Part shown: piece after piece, positions 1 through 11,209 of the stretch
Numbering within the stretch: the first letter of the stretch is position 1
Layout of the letters: every line of letters begins with the position of its first letter
Source: Trichobilharzia regenti
Taxonomy: Eukaryota > Platyhelminthes > Trematoda > Strigeidida > Schistosomatidae
Direction of reading: 5' to 3'
Assembly (NCBI GenBank): GCA_944472135.2
Contig: OX235265.1
Coordinates: 55,501,112-55,565,111 of the forward strand
DNA length: 64,000 nucleotides
Translations under genes and position numbers: made by a program
Notes under the pieces: generated by a model
Told to the model about the DNA's origin: nothing
Database searches by the model: none
The model's input: the letters and a program-made list of their open reading frames with translations, nothing else

Positions 1-1945
1 AAAAGATTATCCAGTGCACCGACGAGCAACAAAAACAGGAGCCGAATGCAAATTACAATACGCTGAACAAAAGAGTAAAGAAGAGTGCCAGGGAAGACAA
101 AAGGAAATATTATGAAGCCATGGTAAGTGAAGCAGAACAAGCTGCAGGCAAAGGAGACCTCGTCACACTCTACCAAACAACTAGGCACCTATCAGGCAAA
201 AGTTCGACACAGATTAAGTCAGTTAAAGATGATAATGGAAAGCCGATTGCCAAAGAAGTGGAGCAAAGAAAACACTGGGCTGAACACTTCAAAAGACTTC
301 TAAATCGACCGCCACCTACAACGCGCCCAACAATACTAACGACGGAAGCAGAACTACCAGTGAACATCGACCCCCCGACGAAATCAGAAGTCCTGAATGC
401 AATCAAGATGCTAAGAGCTGGAAAAGCGGCAGGACCAGATGGAATCCCAACAGAAGCATTGAAAATAGACCCCGAGACAACAGCGGACTTGATGACACCA
501 CTACTGGAGAAGGTGTGGAAAGAGAGCATAGTACCCGAGGATTGGAAGAACGGATACTTATTCAAACTTCCAAAGAAAGGAGACTTAAGTCAATGTAAAA
601 ACTGGCGTGGAATTATGCTTCTGTCCATTCCAAGCAAGATACTAAGTCGCATCATCCTGGAGAGAATCAAACAAGCCCTAGATGAAAAACTACGACCAGA
701 ACAGGCCGGATTCAGGGGGAACAAGTCATGTATTGGTCAAATCACCACTCTACGAATCATCATTGAACAAAGCTTAGAATGGCAGTCAGTCCCTATCTCC
801 ACTTCATCGACTTTGAAAAGGCCTTCAACGGCGTCGATCGAGAGGTGATTTGGCAACTAATTCGCTACTACTGGGTGCCGCCAACAATTATACATCTCAG
901 CCAACAGTTGTACGACAATGCTGCATCCCTAGTGATCCACAACGGGAAACTCACGGAAGCCTTCGAAGTGAGAACGGGAGTAAGACAAGCTGGCTGCCTA
1001 CTATCCCAAATGATTAATTTTCTGATTGCGGTAGACTGGATAATGCGACAGACAGCGGTAGGCAACGAAGGGACAGGCATAAAATGGACTCACACAAAAA
1101 CTTGGAGGATCTGGACTTCGCCGACAATATATGTCCGATTTCCCACAAACTGGAAGATGTGCAGGTGGAAAGCAACAGTTTGGCACAAGGAGCATCAAGG
1201 ATGGGAAGGGCTTCAGGTGAACATAGATAAAACAGAGGTGATGAAGATTCCTGGCCAACACTAACAGCAACAACAACAACAGACAACAATCAGCCAGCAT
1301 AAATGGGAGGAACCTGAAAGAAACAACCTTCTTTTCCTACTCACCTGTGAAGCATCGTTTTAACTACAGACAGAACTGACGACAATATCAAAGCAAGGAT
1401 CGGGAAGGTAAGGCAACCTCTTATTACTCTCAAGTCTGTGTGGAGGTCAACAGCACTCAGCATCAAAAATAAGGTCCGGATTTTCAACTCCAATGCAAAG
1501 TCAGTGCTACTATACGGATCAGAGACTTAGCGCGTCATAAAGAGCATCTCAAACAGACTTCAAACCTTCATTAACAGTTGTCTTCGCTCAATACTCAAGA
1601 TCGGATGGCCGGCCAGAAAACATCAGCAACAGGGATCTCTGGCAATGAGCGAACCAACCAGAAACCGATTGTGAAACAAATAGGCAGGAAGAAATGGAGA
1701 TGGATTGGCCATACGCTGAGGAAACCATCAAGTGACATCACTAGACAAGCCCTCGAGTGGAGCACGAAAGGGAAGCGGCGAGTTGGTCGTCAGTGAGAGG
1801 GCGGGGTGACTTTGAGGAGGTCATGTGAAGAGGAGATGAAAGCATGTGGGCAGACTTGGAGCGGGGTGAAAAAGTTGGCAGAAAATCGAATGCAATGGAG
1901 ACCCGCAGCTGAAGGCCTATGTTCTCCTACCAACTAAAGGGAGCT
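1..1945 (+). mobile_element. RTE-clade LINE, 3' part, decayed
   Basis: This is the 3' two thirds of a non-LTR retrotransposon whose 5' end lies before the window. The order is linker, reverse transcriptase, C-terminal region, then a 3' end reading 'cctatgttctcctacc' followed by AT-rich sequence with short ataat runs. The 45905-46730 copy has the same C-terminus and 3' end, and the 62361-63962 copy has the same endonuclease-RT linker, so the three belong to one family. The reading frame is broken many times, so the copy is dead. The assignment to the RTE clade rests on the linker and RT protein pattern; the exact named family (an SR2/Perere-like element) was not tested. Confidence 0.88.
3..1798 (+). 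pseudogene. reverse transcriptase of RTE LINE, frameshifted
   Basis: The open frame runs from the window edge (base 3) to 848 with no stop, so the Met at 120 is internal and not a real start. It covers the basic linker (KRVKKSARE) and RT block 1 (KAAGPDGIPTEALK, about 411-455), then NWRGI, and the EQAGFR block near 700-720. A frameshift near 775 moves the RT palm motif A (FIDFEKAFNGVDR) to another frame, and motif B (GVRQAGCLLS) follows near 980-1010. The catalytic loop, expected as FADD, reads FADN near 1118 in yet another frame, so the second aspartate is lost. Later blocks (ARIGK, VLLYGSET near 1515, GRKKWRWIGHTLRKP near 1685) are split by stops. The intact family enzyme would perform target-primed reverse transcription; this copy cannot. 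Confidence 0.88.
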
Positions 1946-2995
1946 ATGATAATATTAACGGTAATAATGGTAAAGTTCACTCTTCAAACGATGCTGATGA
2001 TTCGAACGTGTAAAGTTACGTACAGTCATAGGACAGAAAGAAACAGCCAACAAATACGTCATGTCTTTGTTTAGTTTATTGTAGTTTTCATTAATGAAAA
2101 CTATACTGAGGTGATAAACAACCAGTATTAAATAATTAGTTGACAACTTATATTTATATCTAAATAAACACAACTTTACCTAATTAGGCAGACATTAGGT
2201 ATGACGTGTACCACCTCCAAAAGACATACATTTATAAACCGCGCATTAGGCAGTAGTGTTTAAAACATACTGATACTCCACAATATGTTACGCTGTGATA
2301 ACTCGTATCAGTAGATAAAAATGGCAGAATCTTAATTTATTTGCCCTAGTACACACTATGATAGAGCATTACTTACTTGGTAACATACCAGAAATAATGT
2401 ATTGCAGTTAACCAGTTTACTTTTACTGGAACAATAATATTATTCTCTGACCTCATAATACACAAGCTCTCTCAGGAAGAAAGGTTGATTTTTGTAAAAT
2501 AAAGTGACTGACCGTACTAAAGGATAGCGGTTACTTGTATAGAGTAGGCAAAGAAAACTAAAATCACTTCGTACAATAACCATTACACACGAAAGCATCT
2601 ATGTAATCAAACAAATAATGCTTTATAGTTCAAAAACAACGGATTTCAGTCTCAAGTTTCAGTTGAAGTGCCATCATTCACTTGGACGAGACGAATTTCA
2701 AAAACTGGAATCAATACCAGTCAAAAACAAAAAAATTCATATATATATATATATATACAATCATGTAAGAATGTACGTCATTATATTATCAATATTTTAA
2801 TTACTGATACAGCTTAATATGCATATAAAAATTATGCATTGTGGTAAAACTGAATAATTTTATCTTCGATTGTTGACAAAAAACTACTGCCTCTTTGGAT
2901 TATCAAGGTTATATCATAAAATCCTGTTTGGCGGATATTTCCGATCAGATATCCTTTTGTATATTATAAAAACTGACCAGTTTACTATGAAATTG
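1946..2995. other. AT-rich sequence without a recognised gene
   Basis: Only short open frames are present. A (TA)n microsatellite occupies about 2738-2757. I see no repeat family or conserved protein pattern. Confidence 0.6.
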
Positions 2996-2999
2996 AACA

Positions 3000-3250
3000 T
3001 CTAAGCCAGAGGGCTGGATACAGTAAGACTTGAATGATGGATTTCAGGGTTCAGGACTACACACGTTAGTGGTTACCACTCCACAGAGATCTATCAATAT
3101 AACCATTACATCTCCTGAATAGCTTACTGGCTGAAGTGGATTCCTAACACCGAAGTAAAATCCATTTCTTTGAGGCTGCAAATACGCCTTGTTTGAGAAT
3201 ATTAATAAGCACAAAAACTAGGGCTTCCTGTCAATTACTTCTAATCATAC
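3000..3250 (+). repeat. old SINE-like repeat (family D)
   Basis: The segment contains a tRNA-like phrase (atagcttactggctgaag near 3119) and ends in a block reading 'aataagcacaaaaactagg' near 3205. The same order, A-box-like phrase then 'aataagcacgaaaactaag', recurs at 31930-32075, so this is a dispersed element. No tail or target duplication is clear. Confidence 0.4.
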
Positions 3251-3735
3251 TGTTAGATTGTTGGTGGACATCGATGGCAAAGAGAATCCAAGCGAGATCT
3301 TGTCTTCTTAAGGTTATTATTGTCACAGTTGATTATTAATGCACATTTGTATACTCAAATGAACGAAATCCCTTCTTATCGTTAAGCTTCCTATTTAATA
3401 TTCAAACAAACATTTTGTGAAAAGGTGACTAAAGACTTCAATTAAAATCGGTAATATCAGTAGTAAAAAACGTGAATCATAATAAGGTGTTTACAACACA
3501 ATTTGCCGTATGCATACACATACATTAAGAGACATTTGGGAAGTAACATCAAGACCATCTCAACGCTAACTTGATGTCAAGACGAAAGCACAAGAACAGA
3601 ACGAATAAAAGAGCATAATTTTTTTTGTATCCATTTTCACATACACAATCTCTTTTTCTTTCCACTGTCACAAATGAAAACAACATTCTCAGATTAGTTT
3701 TACACACTGCATGCCTCATTGTGCTTCCAAAATAA

Positions 3736-3945
3736 ATGTTTACGTCGGTGGCACAGTGGTTAGGACACTCGTCGACTATGCACATGGTCCGGGGTTCGAG
3801 CCCACGCCGACGCACACTTGATATCTATGGTCGGCCTGCGAAATTTGGGCTACCGATATCCACGCTGAAAATTCCATACTTGTACCAAAAATACAGTGTG
3901 GAATCAAGCTGTAATCAAAAATAAATAAATAAATATAAGTAATAG
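3736..3945 (+). repeat. tRNA-derived SINE (family B), plus strand
   Basis: The head has a Pol III A-box-like segment (GTGGCACAGTGGTTAGG, 3748-3764) and a B box (GGGGTTCGAGCCC, about 3790-3802). A body follows, then a tail of aaataaata units ending near 3940. A closely similar copy lies in reverse at 40786-40966 with the same body (tccatacttgtaccaaaaat). A Pol III promoter in the head is the usual source of SINE RNA. A true tRNA is excluded because no cloverleaf or acceptor stem is visible. Confidence 0.8.
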
Positions 3946-4755
3946 TAGCAATGGCAGACACAAACTTTGACTGGACAATATGTCAATCTAATTTTTTTTT
4001 TGATTTACAGCTTGATTATATATATCTCAGACAGATAATAACAGACTTCATGAACTGGTGTTTTAACAGCTCTACTGCAATAAAATTTCTGTCAGAGTAG
4101 ATTGAAGTAGGCGGTATAACCCGCATGATGGCAATCACTCATCTACCGGATTAGATTATTTTTTCAATAAACTCTACCCTTAAATTCTATATCCTTCAGA
4201 TAGACAAACAGACAGACAATATGACTATTATTGTAAGGGATAAGCACTTTGAAGATGTATGAGAATGAAAATCAGTGAATTCCCGCATATCTCACACATA
4301 TCAGTATAACAACATAATGCTGCACTAGGAATTCACCCCCTGTTAAACAACTAATTAAATAAAACAGAAGTCTGGTTAATGTAGCAAGGCTATCTGTATC
4401 TATCCTGAGATTAGTCTATCTATATGAAACAATCACACACAAAAATATAAAAGACTAATTCTTTTTCATACTTTCAATATCTTATTCGATTAAAATTTGC
4501 ATATAATTGTTATTTTGTATATTACTCTGACGAAATGACAACGCCAAAACAACATCAACAAAAGCATAGAATATTTAGTTTATTAAATATACAGAAATAA
4601 TAAAGTGTATTAAACAAATTTCATTCCACGTTGATAGAAAAATAACTTTACAGTAAGACAGGATGTTTTACACTGATAATACAACCACAGGCATCGTTTA
4701 GATCAGAGTCAAACAACATTCGAAAATTTATTGATCGCTAAACCAACACATACAT
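3946..4755. other. no gene seen
   Basis: AT-rich sequence with short open frames only. Nothing recognisable apart from an oligo-T run near 3991. Confidence 0.5.
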
Positions 4756-4822
4756 ATAGGTTTTCCAGTGGTTCTCTAACTGATGTCAGCTCATGATTAA
4801 ATCCTCCATGCAAACATACATA
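4756..4822 (+). repeat. HHR-SINE 3' tail fragment
   Basis: The phrase gttttccagtggttctctaa, followed by a segment ending aatcctccatgcaa, matches the 3' tails of the fuller copies at 20729-21426 and 45015-45241. The tRNA-like head and ribozyme are absent, so this is a 5'-truncated remnant. Confidence 0.8.
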
Positions 4823-6015
4823 TATGGTTAACAAATAGTTTACTTATCCTACATAAAAACTGTCACGTTTTCACATCACTTCTTTTAAAGATGTGCTGTG
4901 TACTAAGTATCCGTATGAGTGATGGGTATTATAGACCAGTCATTAAAAGAACCTTTATGATTTTTAAAATCTAATTAAATGGAATTAGATTGGAATGAAC
5001 TGATCATGAATAAGAGTAATTAAGGTGATGATGAAGAACACAAATCTAAAGTTCCAAACGAGGACGAAGTAGCTATTGAGTCCTTCTTGATTTCCAGTTA
5101 ATTCTCCCTGTAAGATCAATTCAGTTCCCATCCTTGAATCAAGTCAACCTGTCCCGGATCAGTCTAGAGTTGTTGCAACCCAATTATCCATGCCTAACGT
5201 GTCTATCCCCCCTTGTTTAATGAACTGTGTGGATGTGTTTTTACCTCGACCCGTTTAGTCAGACAGTTGAACTCATGACCCAATAAGAGTATTTTGTGAA
5301 CTGTTATTTTTGCTGACCCATGTCTTACTTTGTACTACTCTGTCGAGTTTATCTTATTTGTTGATCTTTATCTGTATCTTCCTACCTGGTTAAGTAGCCA
5401 ATTAAATTCTATCTTTGTGTCTATGCTCTGTCTATCTCTTAACCGCTCTCTGTTCTATGCCTTGCCTTACTTGGGTTCATTCTCCTACTGACTGCTTTCC
5501 TGAACGGTCGTGTCTGATTCCGGCTAGTTCGCAATTTTGGCTTTAACGTTATTCCGCTCTGATAGTAGTACCTTGCTTTCTGTTAAGCGTTGTGCTTTGT
5601 ACTCTTGAAACCGTTAAGGTTTGTTGTATATATAATTATTGATTTGTTTATTAATATTACCGTAGAAACAGTGATCGACTTCTTGTTTGTTCTGGACCGG
5701 GATAGCCTTTATATATGCGTGACTTAATCTCAAGCGATATCGCGCTTACACTCCCTCTGACCATAATTCGTGACAAACGGTACACTGAAAAAATCCTAAG
5801 CTCCCAACAATAAGAGGAAAAAAGTTCACGTAGTACACCACTGATTTAGTATCCATCATAATATCTAACAGGAATGAACTGAGCAATTTTAATGAAGAAA
5901 CTGCCTGATGTTACTGGGAAATTAAATGAATGCTCTAAGCAAATTTACAAATACACTGTTAACACTAGTAAATGATAAAATTCACAAAGTTACAAACAAT
6001 TATTCCCTTTTATAA
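4823..6015. other. AT-rich, then a C/T-rich segment of unknown origin
   Basis: The first part to about 5090 shows nothing. About 5090-5770 is distinctly richer in C and pyrimidines on the plus strand than its surroundings, with many stops in all frames. It resembles an untranslated or LTR-type segment in texture, but I found no paired copy, target duplication or protein. The rest is plain AT-rich sequence. Confidence 0.4.
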
Positions 6016-6247
6016 ATTTTGATAGGGTTATTAGAAGACGGAGATTATCTGAAAAATGTGATGTATTTGCGCTATACATTTCGAACAATCTGATCCCTCA
6101 CACATTTACTTGTCAAGTCAATACATATGGAAAAGTTAAATTAAACAAAGTGGCAAAAAAGAATTAAGCATAATTAACACAACGTTTGGTGATCCAATCA
6201 AATACGGATTACCAAGGTAGGTTAAGAGTAATAACAAACTCTTTTTG
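6016..6247. repeat. left arm of PLE inverted repeat
   Basis: Nearly perfect reverse complement of 8406-8636, with one small indel. It contains the last coding residues (ITLNLPW) and the 3' untranslated end of the PLE on the minus strand. Confidence 0.9.
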
Positions 6248-6299
6248 ATTATGGGTAAATTTTGTTTTGATAAAGTCTCACAGTGTTATACAGTAATGT

Positions 6300-7328
6300 T
6301 TACTGATGACGTTTCGAGCACAATTTATTGCTCATAATCATATCAAGGTAATCACACGAACACGTTCGTTCCCCGTTACATGGTAACTTGATGAAAACAT
6401 TTTTCTTAGGGGCGGTATAAATTGTAGGTTTAGAGACTAGTTGACTTCTACACCTGTTTAAAAATTTTAAAGGATATGCGTCTTCAACAAGAGTATCCGT
6501 CAATATTTCGTTTTCTTTGTCTATAACATCAGCCGTGTAAATACGCCGAATCCTCTTAAATAGACACTTCACCAAGCCTCTCTTATACTGTAATGGACAG
6601 AAGCTGTGAAAATTAAGGTATTGGCCTGTCCAAGTCGGCTTTCTGTATATAAACCGTCTTACTGAGCCATCATCTCTTCGACTCAGAAGTATGTCTAAAA
6701 ATGCAAGCTGGTTGCGACTTTCTTCCTCGCAAGTAAGACTAATATGATTGTGTATAGTTAAATCTATCTAAAAGACGACTCGCATCTTCATGATCGCCGC
6801 ATATCAAAATGAAATCATCTACATATCTCTTATAGAAGGGCAATTTAGAAATTAAATCAAAGGATAAGTTTTCAACATAAGACACGTAAACGTCTACTAA
6901 CAAAGGTCCTGATAGACTACCCATAGCAACGCCATCCACTTGTCAAAAATGTTCACCTTCAAACGTGAAATGGACGTTGTCAGTACATAATAGTAGTTAA
7001 TCTTTCAAATAAGTTAAAGGAAAAGAAAATGCAAAACAACTAGAAGATATATAGTCTCTAAGAGTATCAACAGTCTTAACCAATGGTACATTAGTAAACA
7101 AAGAATTAACATCAAATGAATACATTTTCCTATCTTTTATGTTCATATCTACAAGACAGTCAACAAGTTCAAATGTATCTTTCAAAGTAAACTTACATAA
7201 TTCATTGCGTACTGGACTTAAAATATCAGCTAACCATTTTGCTAAATTATGTGTAGGAGAGTTACACATTGAAAGAACTGGACGTAATGGATTATCAACC
7301 TTATGAATTTAGGGTAATCCATAGAGGT
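6300..7328 (-). pseudogene. PLE reverse transcriptase, 3' part (interrupted)
   Basis: Read from 7328 down to 6300, the order is LYGLP(stop)IHK, PLRPVLSMCNSPTHNLAKWLADIL, motif A SFDVNSLFTNVPL (near 7100), motif B DGVAMGSLSGPLL (near 6910) and motif C FYKRYVDDFILI (near 6820). It then runs through a frameshift near 6745 into the post-RT connector (DAYPLKFLNRC near 6460). These blocks in this order are diagnostic of Penelope-type RT, which is related to telomerase. The catalytic YVDD is intact, but stops and frameshifts make the gene dead. The remaining N-terminal RT portion continues at 7972-8110 beyond the inserted LINE. Confidence 0.88.
6302..6346 (-). ncRNA. degenerate hammerhead-like fold in PLE end
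   Basis: On the minus strand, a five-pair helix (GAGCA with TGCTC) encloses a loop. It is followed by GAAAC and then GTC with an ACGT palindrome standing in for stem III, and TGAT upstream pairs with ATCA downstream as stem I. This is the layout of the minimal type I hammerheads known in Penelope-like elements. The 5' core strand reads ATGATTA rather than CUGANGA (two conserved bases changed), so cleavage is unlikely in this copy. Confidence 0.45.
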
Positions 7329-7967
7329 TGGGAAGGTGCCACTTAACCAGCTTGCTAATATTCTGGTTGACAGGCACTTGGACTCATGTGAAAAATGGGC
7401 TAAATCCATTTTATCTAACTCACACCACCCTCTTCATTCACAACTCTCCCCTTGTATCTCATCAGGCAAGTAGACCAGAAGTCTATATAGAAAACTATAT
7501 GCTCACACTAGCAAGTACAAAAACTCAACCATACCCCACTTAGCTCGTGTTCTGTGCGATAAAGAAAGCATTAGGCGTGATACCTATAACTTTTTAAATA
7601 GTCAGTAGAATAACTGGATCTCGTCTTTCCAATTCATATCTTTTATAGGTACTATGTTTTCTTACTTTCCTTTCTTTTTCTCTCTTTTTTCTCTGTTATG
7701 TGCTTCTTTGTTTCTTTCTTCTGCTTACGCCAGTAAATATGCTATCACCTACTTTTCTAACACCTTCAAACACTGTTCAATTTTGGCTTTGCTACCGACA
7801 TGCCAATATGTTGTTATAATGAACTGAGATTTCCTTAATCTATGTAGAATTTTATTTATTGATAATGTACTAACTGGATGCAATACTGTGGTAAAATGCT
7901 GAGAATTCCTTTCTGTATCACAAGTACTGTTTCGGAATAAAGCAAATTATTATTATTGTTATTATTA
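7329..7967 (+). mobile_element. CR1-like LINE 3' end inserted in PLE
   Basis: This is the C-terminus and 3' untranslated region of a non-LTR element. Coding remnants include DRHLDSCEKWAKSIL (near 7370) and LARVLCDKESIRRDTYNFL (near 7540-7600, another frame), typical of CR1/SR1-type RT C-termini. A pyrimidine-rich 3' region follows, then 'cggaataaagcaaatt' and an (ATT)n tail to 7967. The insert is flanked by AGGT at 7325-7328 and 7968-7971. Removing one copy plus the insert joins PLE codons PTGSD to LYGLP on the other strand, confirming the boundaries. It is severely 5' truncated, as is usual for such LINEs. Confidence 0.82.
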
Positions 7968-7971
7968 AGGT

Positions 7972-8112
7972 CAGATCCCGTGGGTTTCAAGGAATTAAAC
8001 TCCTGTTTATCGATAACGTCCATGCTACGAAATTTTCTAAACGAGTTACTTTTCCTTCCAATTTTCTGATATCATCCGAAGGAACATCGGTTATGAATTT
8101 GCTTTTCCCACA
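7972..8112 (-). pseudogene. PLE reverse transcriptase, N-side piece
   Basis: Read downward, the protein is GKSKFITDVPSDDIRKLEGK followed by remnants ending PTGSD. This matches the region just before the LYGLPKIHK block of Penelope RT and continues, once the LINE insert is ignored, at 7328. It stops at the head-to-head junction near 8115. Confidence 0.7.
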
Positions 8113-8412
8113 CAATTTACCAATTTTCGTGTGTGTGGACACACATACATAGGGCGGAGTAATAGCGCTTTGCATATGAGGGTGGGAGAGCATATCCCAA
8201 AATGGTTGATGATGCAGAGTGACAAAGATTTTCAGATTGGTTTCAGGTTGATGAATGTGTTTCTCGCCTTCCCGATTCTCGAGATGAACGGTAAGAATGA
8301 TGTTAACTCAGCCTTTAAGGTCATCTATAAAAACGGTCAAGGGCGCTTACTGAAATACTCTGAGGCTATAGCTATTCATAAACTTGAGCCCCCCCCTTGT
8401 GTATTCAAAAAC
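8090..8412 (+). pseudogene. PLE GIY-YIG endonuclease domain fragment
   Basis: The plus-strand frame reads VCGHTYIGRSNSALHMRVGEH (near 8125-8190), then DVNSAFKVIYKN and SEAIAIHKLEPPPCVFKN near 8400. The YIG, the downstream R and the EH are the recognisable parts of the GIY-YIG nuclease fold of PLEs. It cuts target DNA in intact elements. This copy lacks the RT and is fused head-to-head to the minus-strand copy. The segment continues into the shared 3' end at 8406. Confidence 0.78.
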
Positions 8413-8636
8413 AGTTTGTTATTACTCTTAACCTACCTTGGTAATCCGTATTTGATTGGATCACCAAACGTTGTGTTAATTATGCTTAATTCTTTTTTGC
8501 CACTTTGTTTAATTTAACTTTTCCATATGTATTGACTTGACAAGTAAATGTGTGAGGGATCAGATTGTTCGAAATGTATAGCGCAAATACATCACATTTT
8601 TCAGATAATCTCCGTCTTCTAATAACCCTATCAAAA
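8406..8636. repeat. right arm of PLE inverted repeat
   Basis: Reverse complement of 6016-6247. It holds the 3' coding end and terminal sequence of the plus-strand PLE piece. Confidence 0.9.
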
Positions 8637-8964
8637 AATTCACCACGACCAAGGCATGCTAGAAAAAGAGATATTATAGACAAATTATGCATTATCCTAT
8701 TTCTTTTCATCTGAACACTCAATGAAAAAACATTGAATAAAAATAATTTCAACCTTTCATTTATTTTACACTGAGACTGTGATTAGTTAAATTAGATTAT
8801 CGTTAAGGAGTTAATAGTATGATACTGTCTACTCTTGACACTGATCGAATTCAATTTAGATACTTAAATGATTTTATATGCTAGTGCATTATGTCTCGAA
8901 GATAAACATGATTACATTTTATAATGTTAAAAGTACCAGAATAATAGGTTAAGGCTTTTTTCAT
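8637..8964. other. no gene seen
   Basis: Short AT-rich spacer between the PLE and the following SINE. Nothing recognisable. Confidence 0.5.
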
Positions 8965-9195
8965 CACTTTGCCCTCCGAGTGGAACAGAGGGCTTCAAGC
9001 TTAAGCTTTGACGTTTCAGTAGAAAGCGTGTTTATTATGGGATGAGATTGCTAGCCTCACGTCCAACCTTCCCTCTTTATCAAGTTTACTACAAAGTAAG
9101 AGAGGTTTAGGAGTACATCATTCGTTGACTGAACTCCCAACCACATGCGTAGTTTCCAAGCTGCACAAGCTAAGGCTTGGTAATTAGTGACATAT
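8965..9195 (-). repeat. SINE family B, minus strand, RTE-like tail
   Basis: On the minus strand the element ends in 'cttgaagccctctgttcc' and 'actcggagggc', resembling the RTE LINE 3' end (gaagccctatgttcc). Its body (gagggaaggttggacgtgag) matches the copies at 18845-19065 and 52825-53055. The head is decayed. Confidence 0.7.
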
Positions 9196-10069
9196 CCGTC
9201 AATTGAATGAGGAAATTTGTTCACAATTAATGAAATGAAGAGAAAATTATCATTCAAATAAACTTGTTTTTGTGCCCGTTATTTGAATTCTTGATAGAAG
9301 CAAGACATTACAAGCAAAAGCAAACAAACAAAGTGAAACAGCCAGGAACAACAACAACAATGGGACAATAAACCAATCATCATGATTCAGTTCTCTGAAG
9401 AAAAAGAAAAAAAGAAGAAAAGCAACCAACAAGTAATCAAGGATGGATAATGTCTTTTAAGAAAGAGAGGAAATAGTTAATGGTATTCATGAAGTAAGTA
9501 TGCGCATACTTATATGTGTTTCTGTGTGCTCTCTTCGTGTGTATGTGTGTGTGTGATAGCAATGACATGAAGGTGTAGATAGTGACAGAAAATGAATAAA
9601 AAAGGGAAAAAGCATAGAATAAGGCTTTTTTTAAATAAAAGCCATTTACTTCATTTAACCATAAAAACAAACACCATTCATTCACATCAATTTTGATTTG
9701 ATTTGTTCCTCTACTACCTAAAGAACAATGACAAAATAATGCTGACAGTAATAATATTTTAAAATTGTGATTCACTGAATTACCATATACATAATCTCAT
9801 TGTTACATGAACGTATAACAGAAATATGATTTCGGAATAAAAGAATTTAGATTAGTGGTAATGCTAAGGGAGAAAATTATGAATTTCTGTTGACTGAATT
9901 CCTACTCAGAACTACTGGTTGTCAATCGGAGCGTTATTGCCTCATATACCGTGACACCATGAAATTATTTTCTGGTAACATTGTCCAACAACCGCAGAAT
10001 ATACGAATTTATCTAACTAGATAAATGTCAAGATTATAGTTTTTGTAGGCATCCGGATTAATTTTCAAG
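9196..10069. other. no gene seen
   Basis: AT-rich sequence with a short (GT)n run at 9541-9553. Open frames here lack recognisable domains. Confidence 0.5.
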
Positions 10070-10454
10070 TTTCTCATCAGGTTCTTACAATTATAAAATA
10101 TAATATTTGTGGTCGTTACAATAAAGATAGCCAGGTATGCGGCGGATACATTTTTTTTTTTGTACCAGCCACTCACCTGACACCTTTTATAACCTTGAAC
10201 TGATTTGTCAATTTTCCTACCCCACACTCTACAATTCCATTATGATTAACCACCACTATTGTCTCCCGTTTTACAATATTTCTAATCGATTTCAGCCTAG
10301 CACGTTTGTCACACAAATATGACTATTTATTTTGACACCCCATAACTAATCTGTTATTCTACGTTAAAAAAAATGTATCCGCCGCATACCTGGCTATCTT
10401 TATTGTAACGACCACAAATATTATATTTTATAATTGTAAGAACCTGATGAGAAA
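10070..10454. repeat. inverted repeat, 89-bp arms
   Basis: Arm 10070-10158 is the reverse complement of 10366-10454, with a spacer of about 207 bp. The outer end reads 'cctgatgagaa', also present in a terminal-repeat fragment at 36800-36875, which suggests a PLE terminal repeat. The inner ends carry oligo-T and oligo-A runs. Confidence 0.85.
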
Positions 10455-10569
10455 TTATTGAAAAGAATATTCTTCGTTCAGATTGACTTTTAATTCATAA
10501 TATGGGAATATTTCACATTATCAAATCTTATAATTTTCAAGTGTTAGTTTGCAAGTATTTTATTGATTA

Positions 10570-10870
10570 CAAGTTTGATTACAAGCTGGCATCAGTTAGA
10601 GGACCACTGGAAAACCAGGAAGTCCTAGTTACTCGTCAATGACATTGGCTGGCAGTTGCACTAGATATCGAGAATTGGTAGAAGTCGGAACTCATGAGTC
10701 ATCGATCAGGTCCAAGTGGCTGAATGGTCTATGATCTCGCCTTGTGATTGAAAGTTCCTGGGTCCCAACCACGGTGTTTATGTGCCTATGAATAGTCTCA
10801 AACTAGCATGAAACAACTGTCCAATGCTCACTGGTTTCCAATTATCATTAGCTGGCACTAGTTCGCGACG
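10570..10870 (+). repeat. HHR-SINE copy preceded by an inverted tail fragment
   Basis: At 10575-10625 there is a tail fragment on the minus strand (gttagaggaccactggaaaa). From about 10640 a plus-strand copy runs through an A-box-like GTGGCTGAATGGTC (10718-10731) and a decayed B box. Its ribozyme region is corrupted (gaatagtctcaaactagcat). It is almost identical to the copy at 16010-16290, so the two form a subfamily that has lost the ribozyme core. Confidence 0.75.
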
Positions 10871-11209
10871 AAATCTATGTTAAGAATATCCATTATCATT
10901 AGCCAACTGATCCTTCTCGACTTCCTCTTCCTCCTTTACCTCCATCTGGTCGACATTAATGTACTACATTTAATTATTTTATGCATACATTTGTTCCCAA
11001 AAAGACAAATGTTTTGAACAACTACGGGATACGTTGTTATTCAAATCGTCAGAGAATGACGTGTGGTAGCATTTTTCTCATCAGTATAGAAAAATTCCAT
11101 TACCAATGTTATTTAAGCCAAACACAGCTTCTATTATAAACATCAGCTGAACACATTGCAAACCCTGTCTTCAGCCAGTAGGTGGTATACTCATATATTT
11201 ATTAACTGA

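Larger units (their letters stand above)
6016..8636 (-). mobile_element. Penelope-like element, composite, with inverted 3' ends
   Basis: A Penelope-like retroelement (PLE) lies on the minus strand, joined head-to-head near 8110-8120 to a plus-strand piece of the same family that carries the GIY-YIG domain. Both halves end in the same 3' sequence, giving inverted arms of about 230 bp. A CR1-like LINE 3' end interrupts the minus-strand body at 7329-7967. Inverted or tandem partial copies are usual for PLE insertions. The minus copy is missing most of its endonuclease: between the RT thumb and the C-terminal reading QKEFVITLNLPW lies a piece of terminal repeat with a hammerhead-like fold. Confidence 0.85.

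Noticed and set aside
3736..3830. tRNA gene
   Set aside because: The B box and A box fit, but stems do not pair and the sequence continues into a SINE body and tail.
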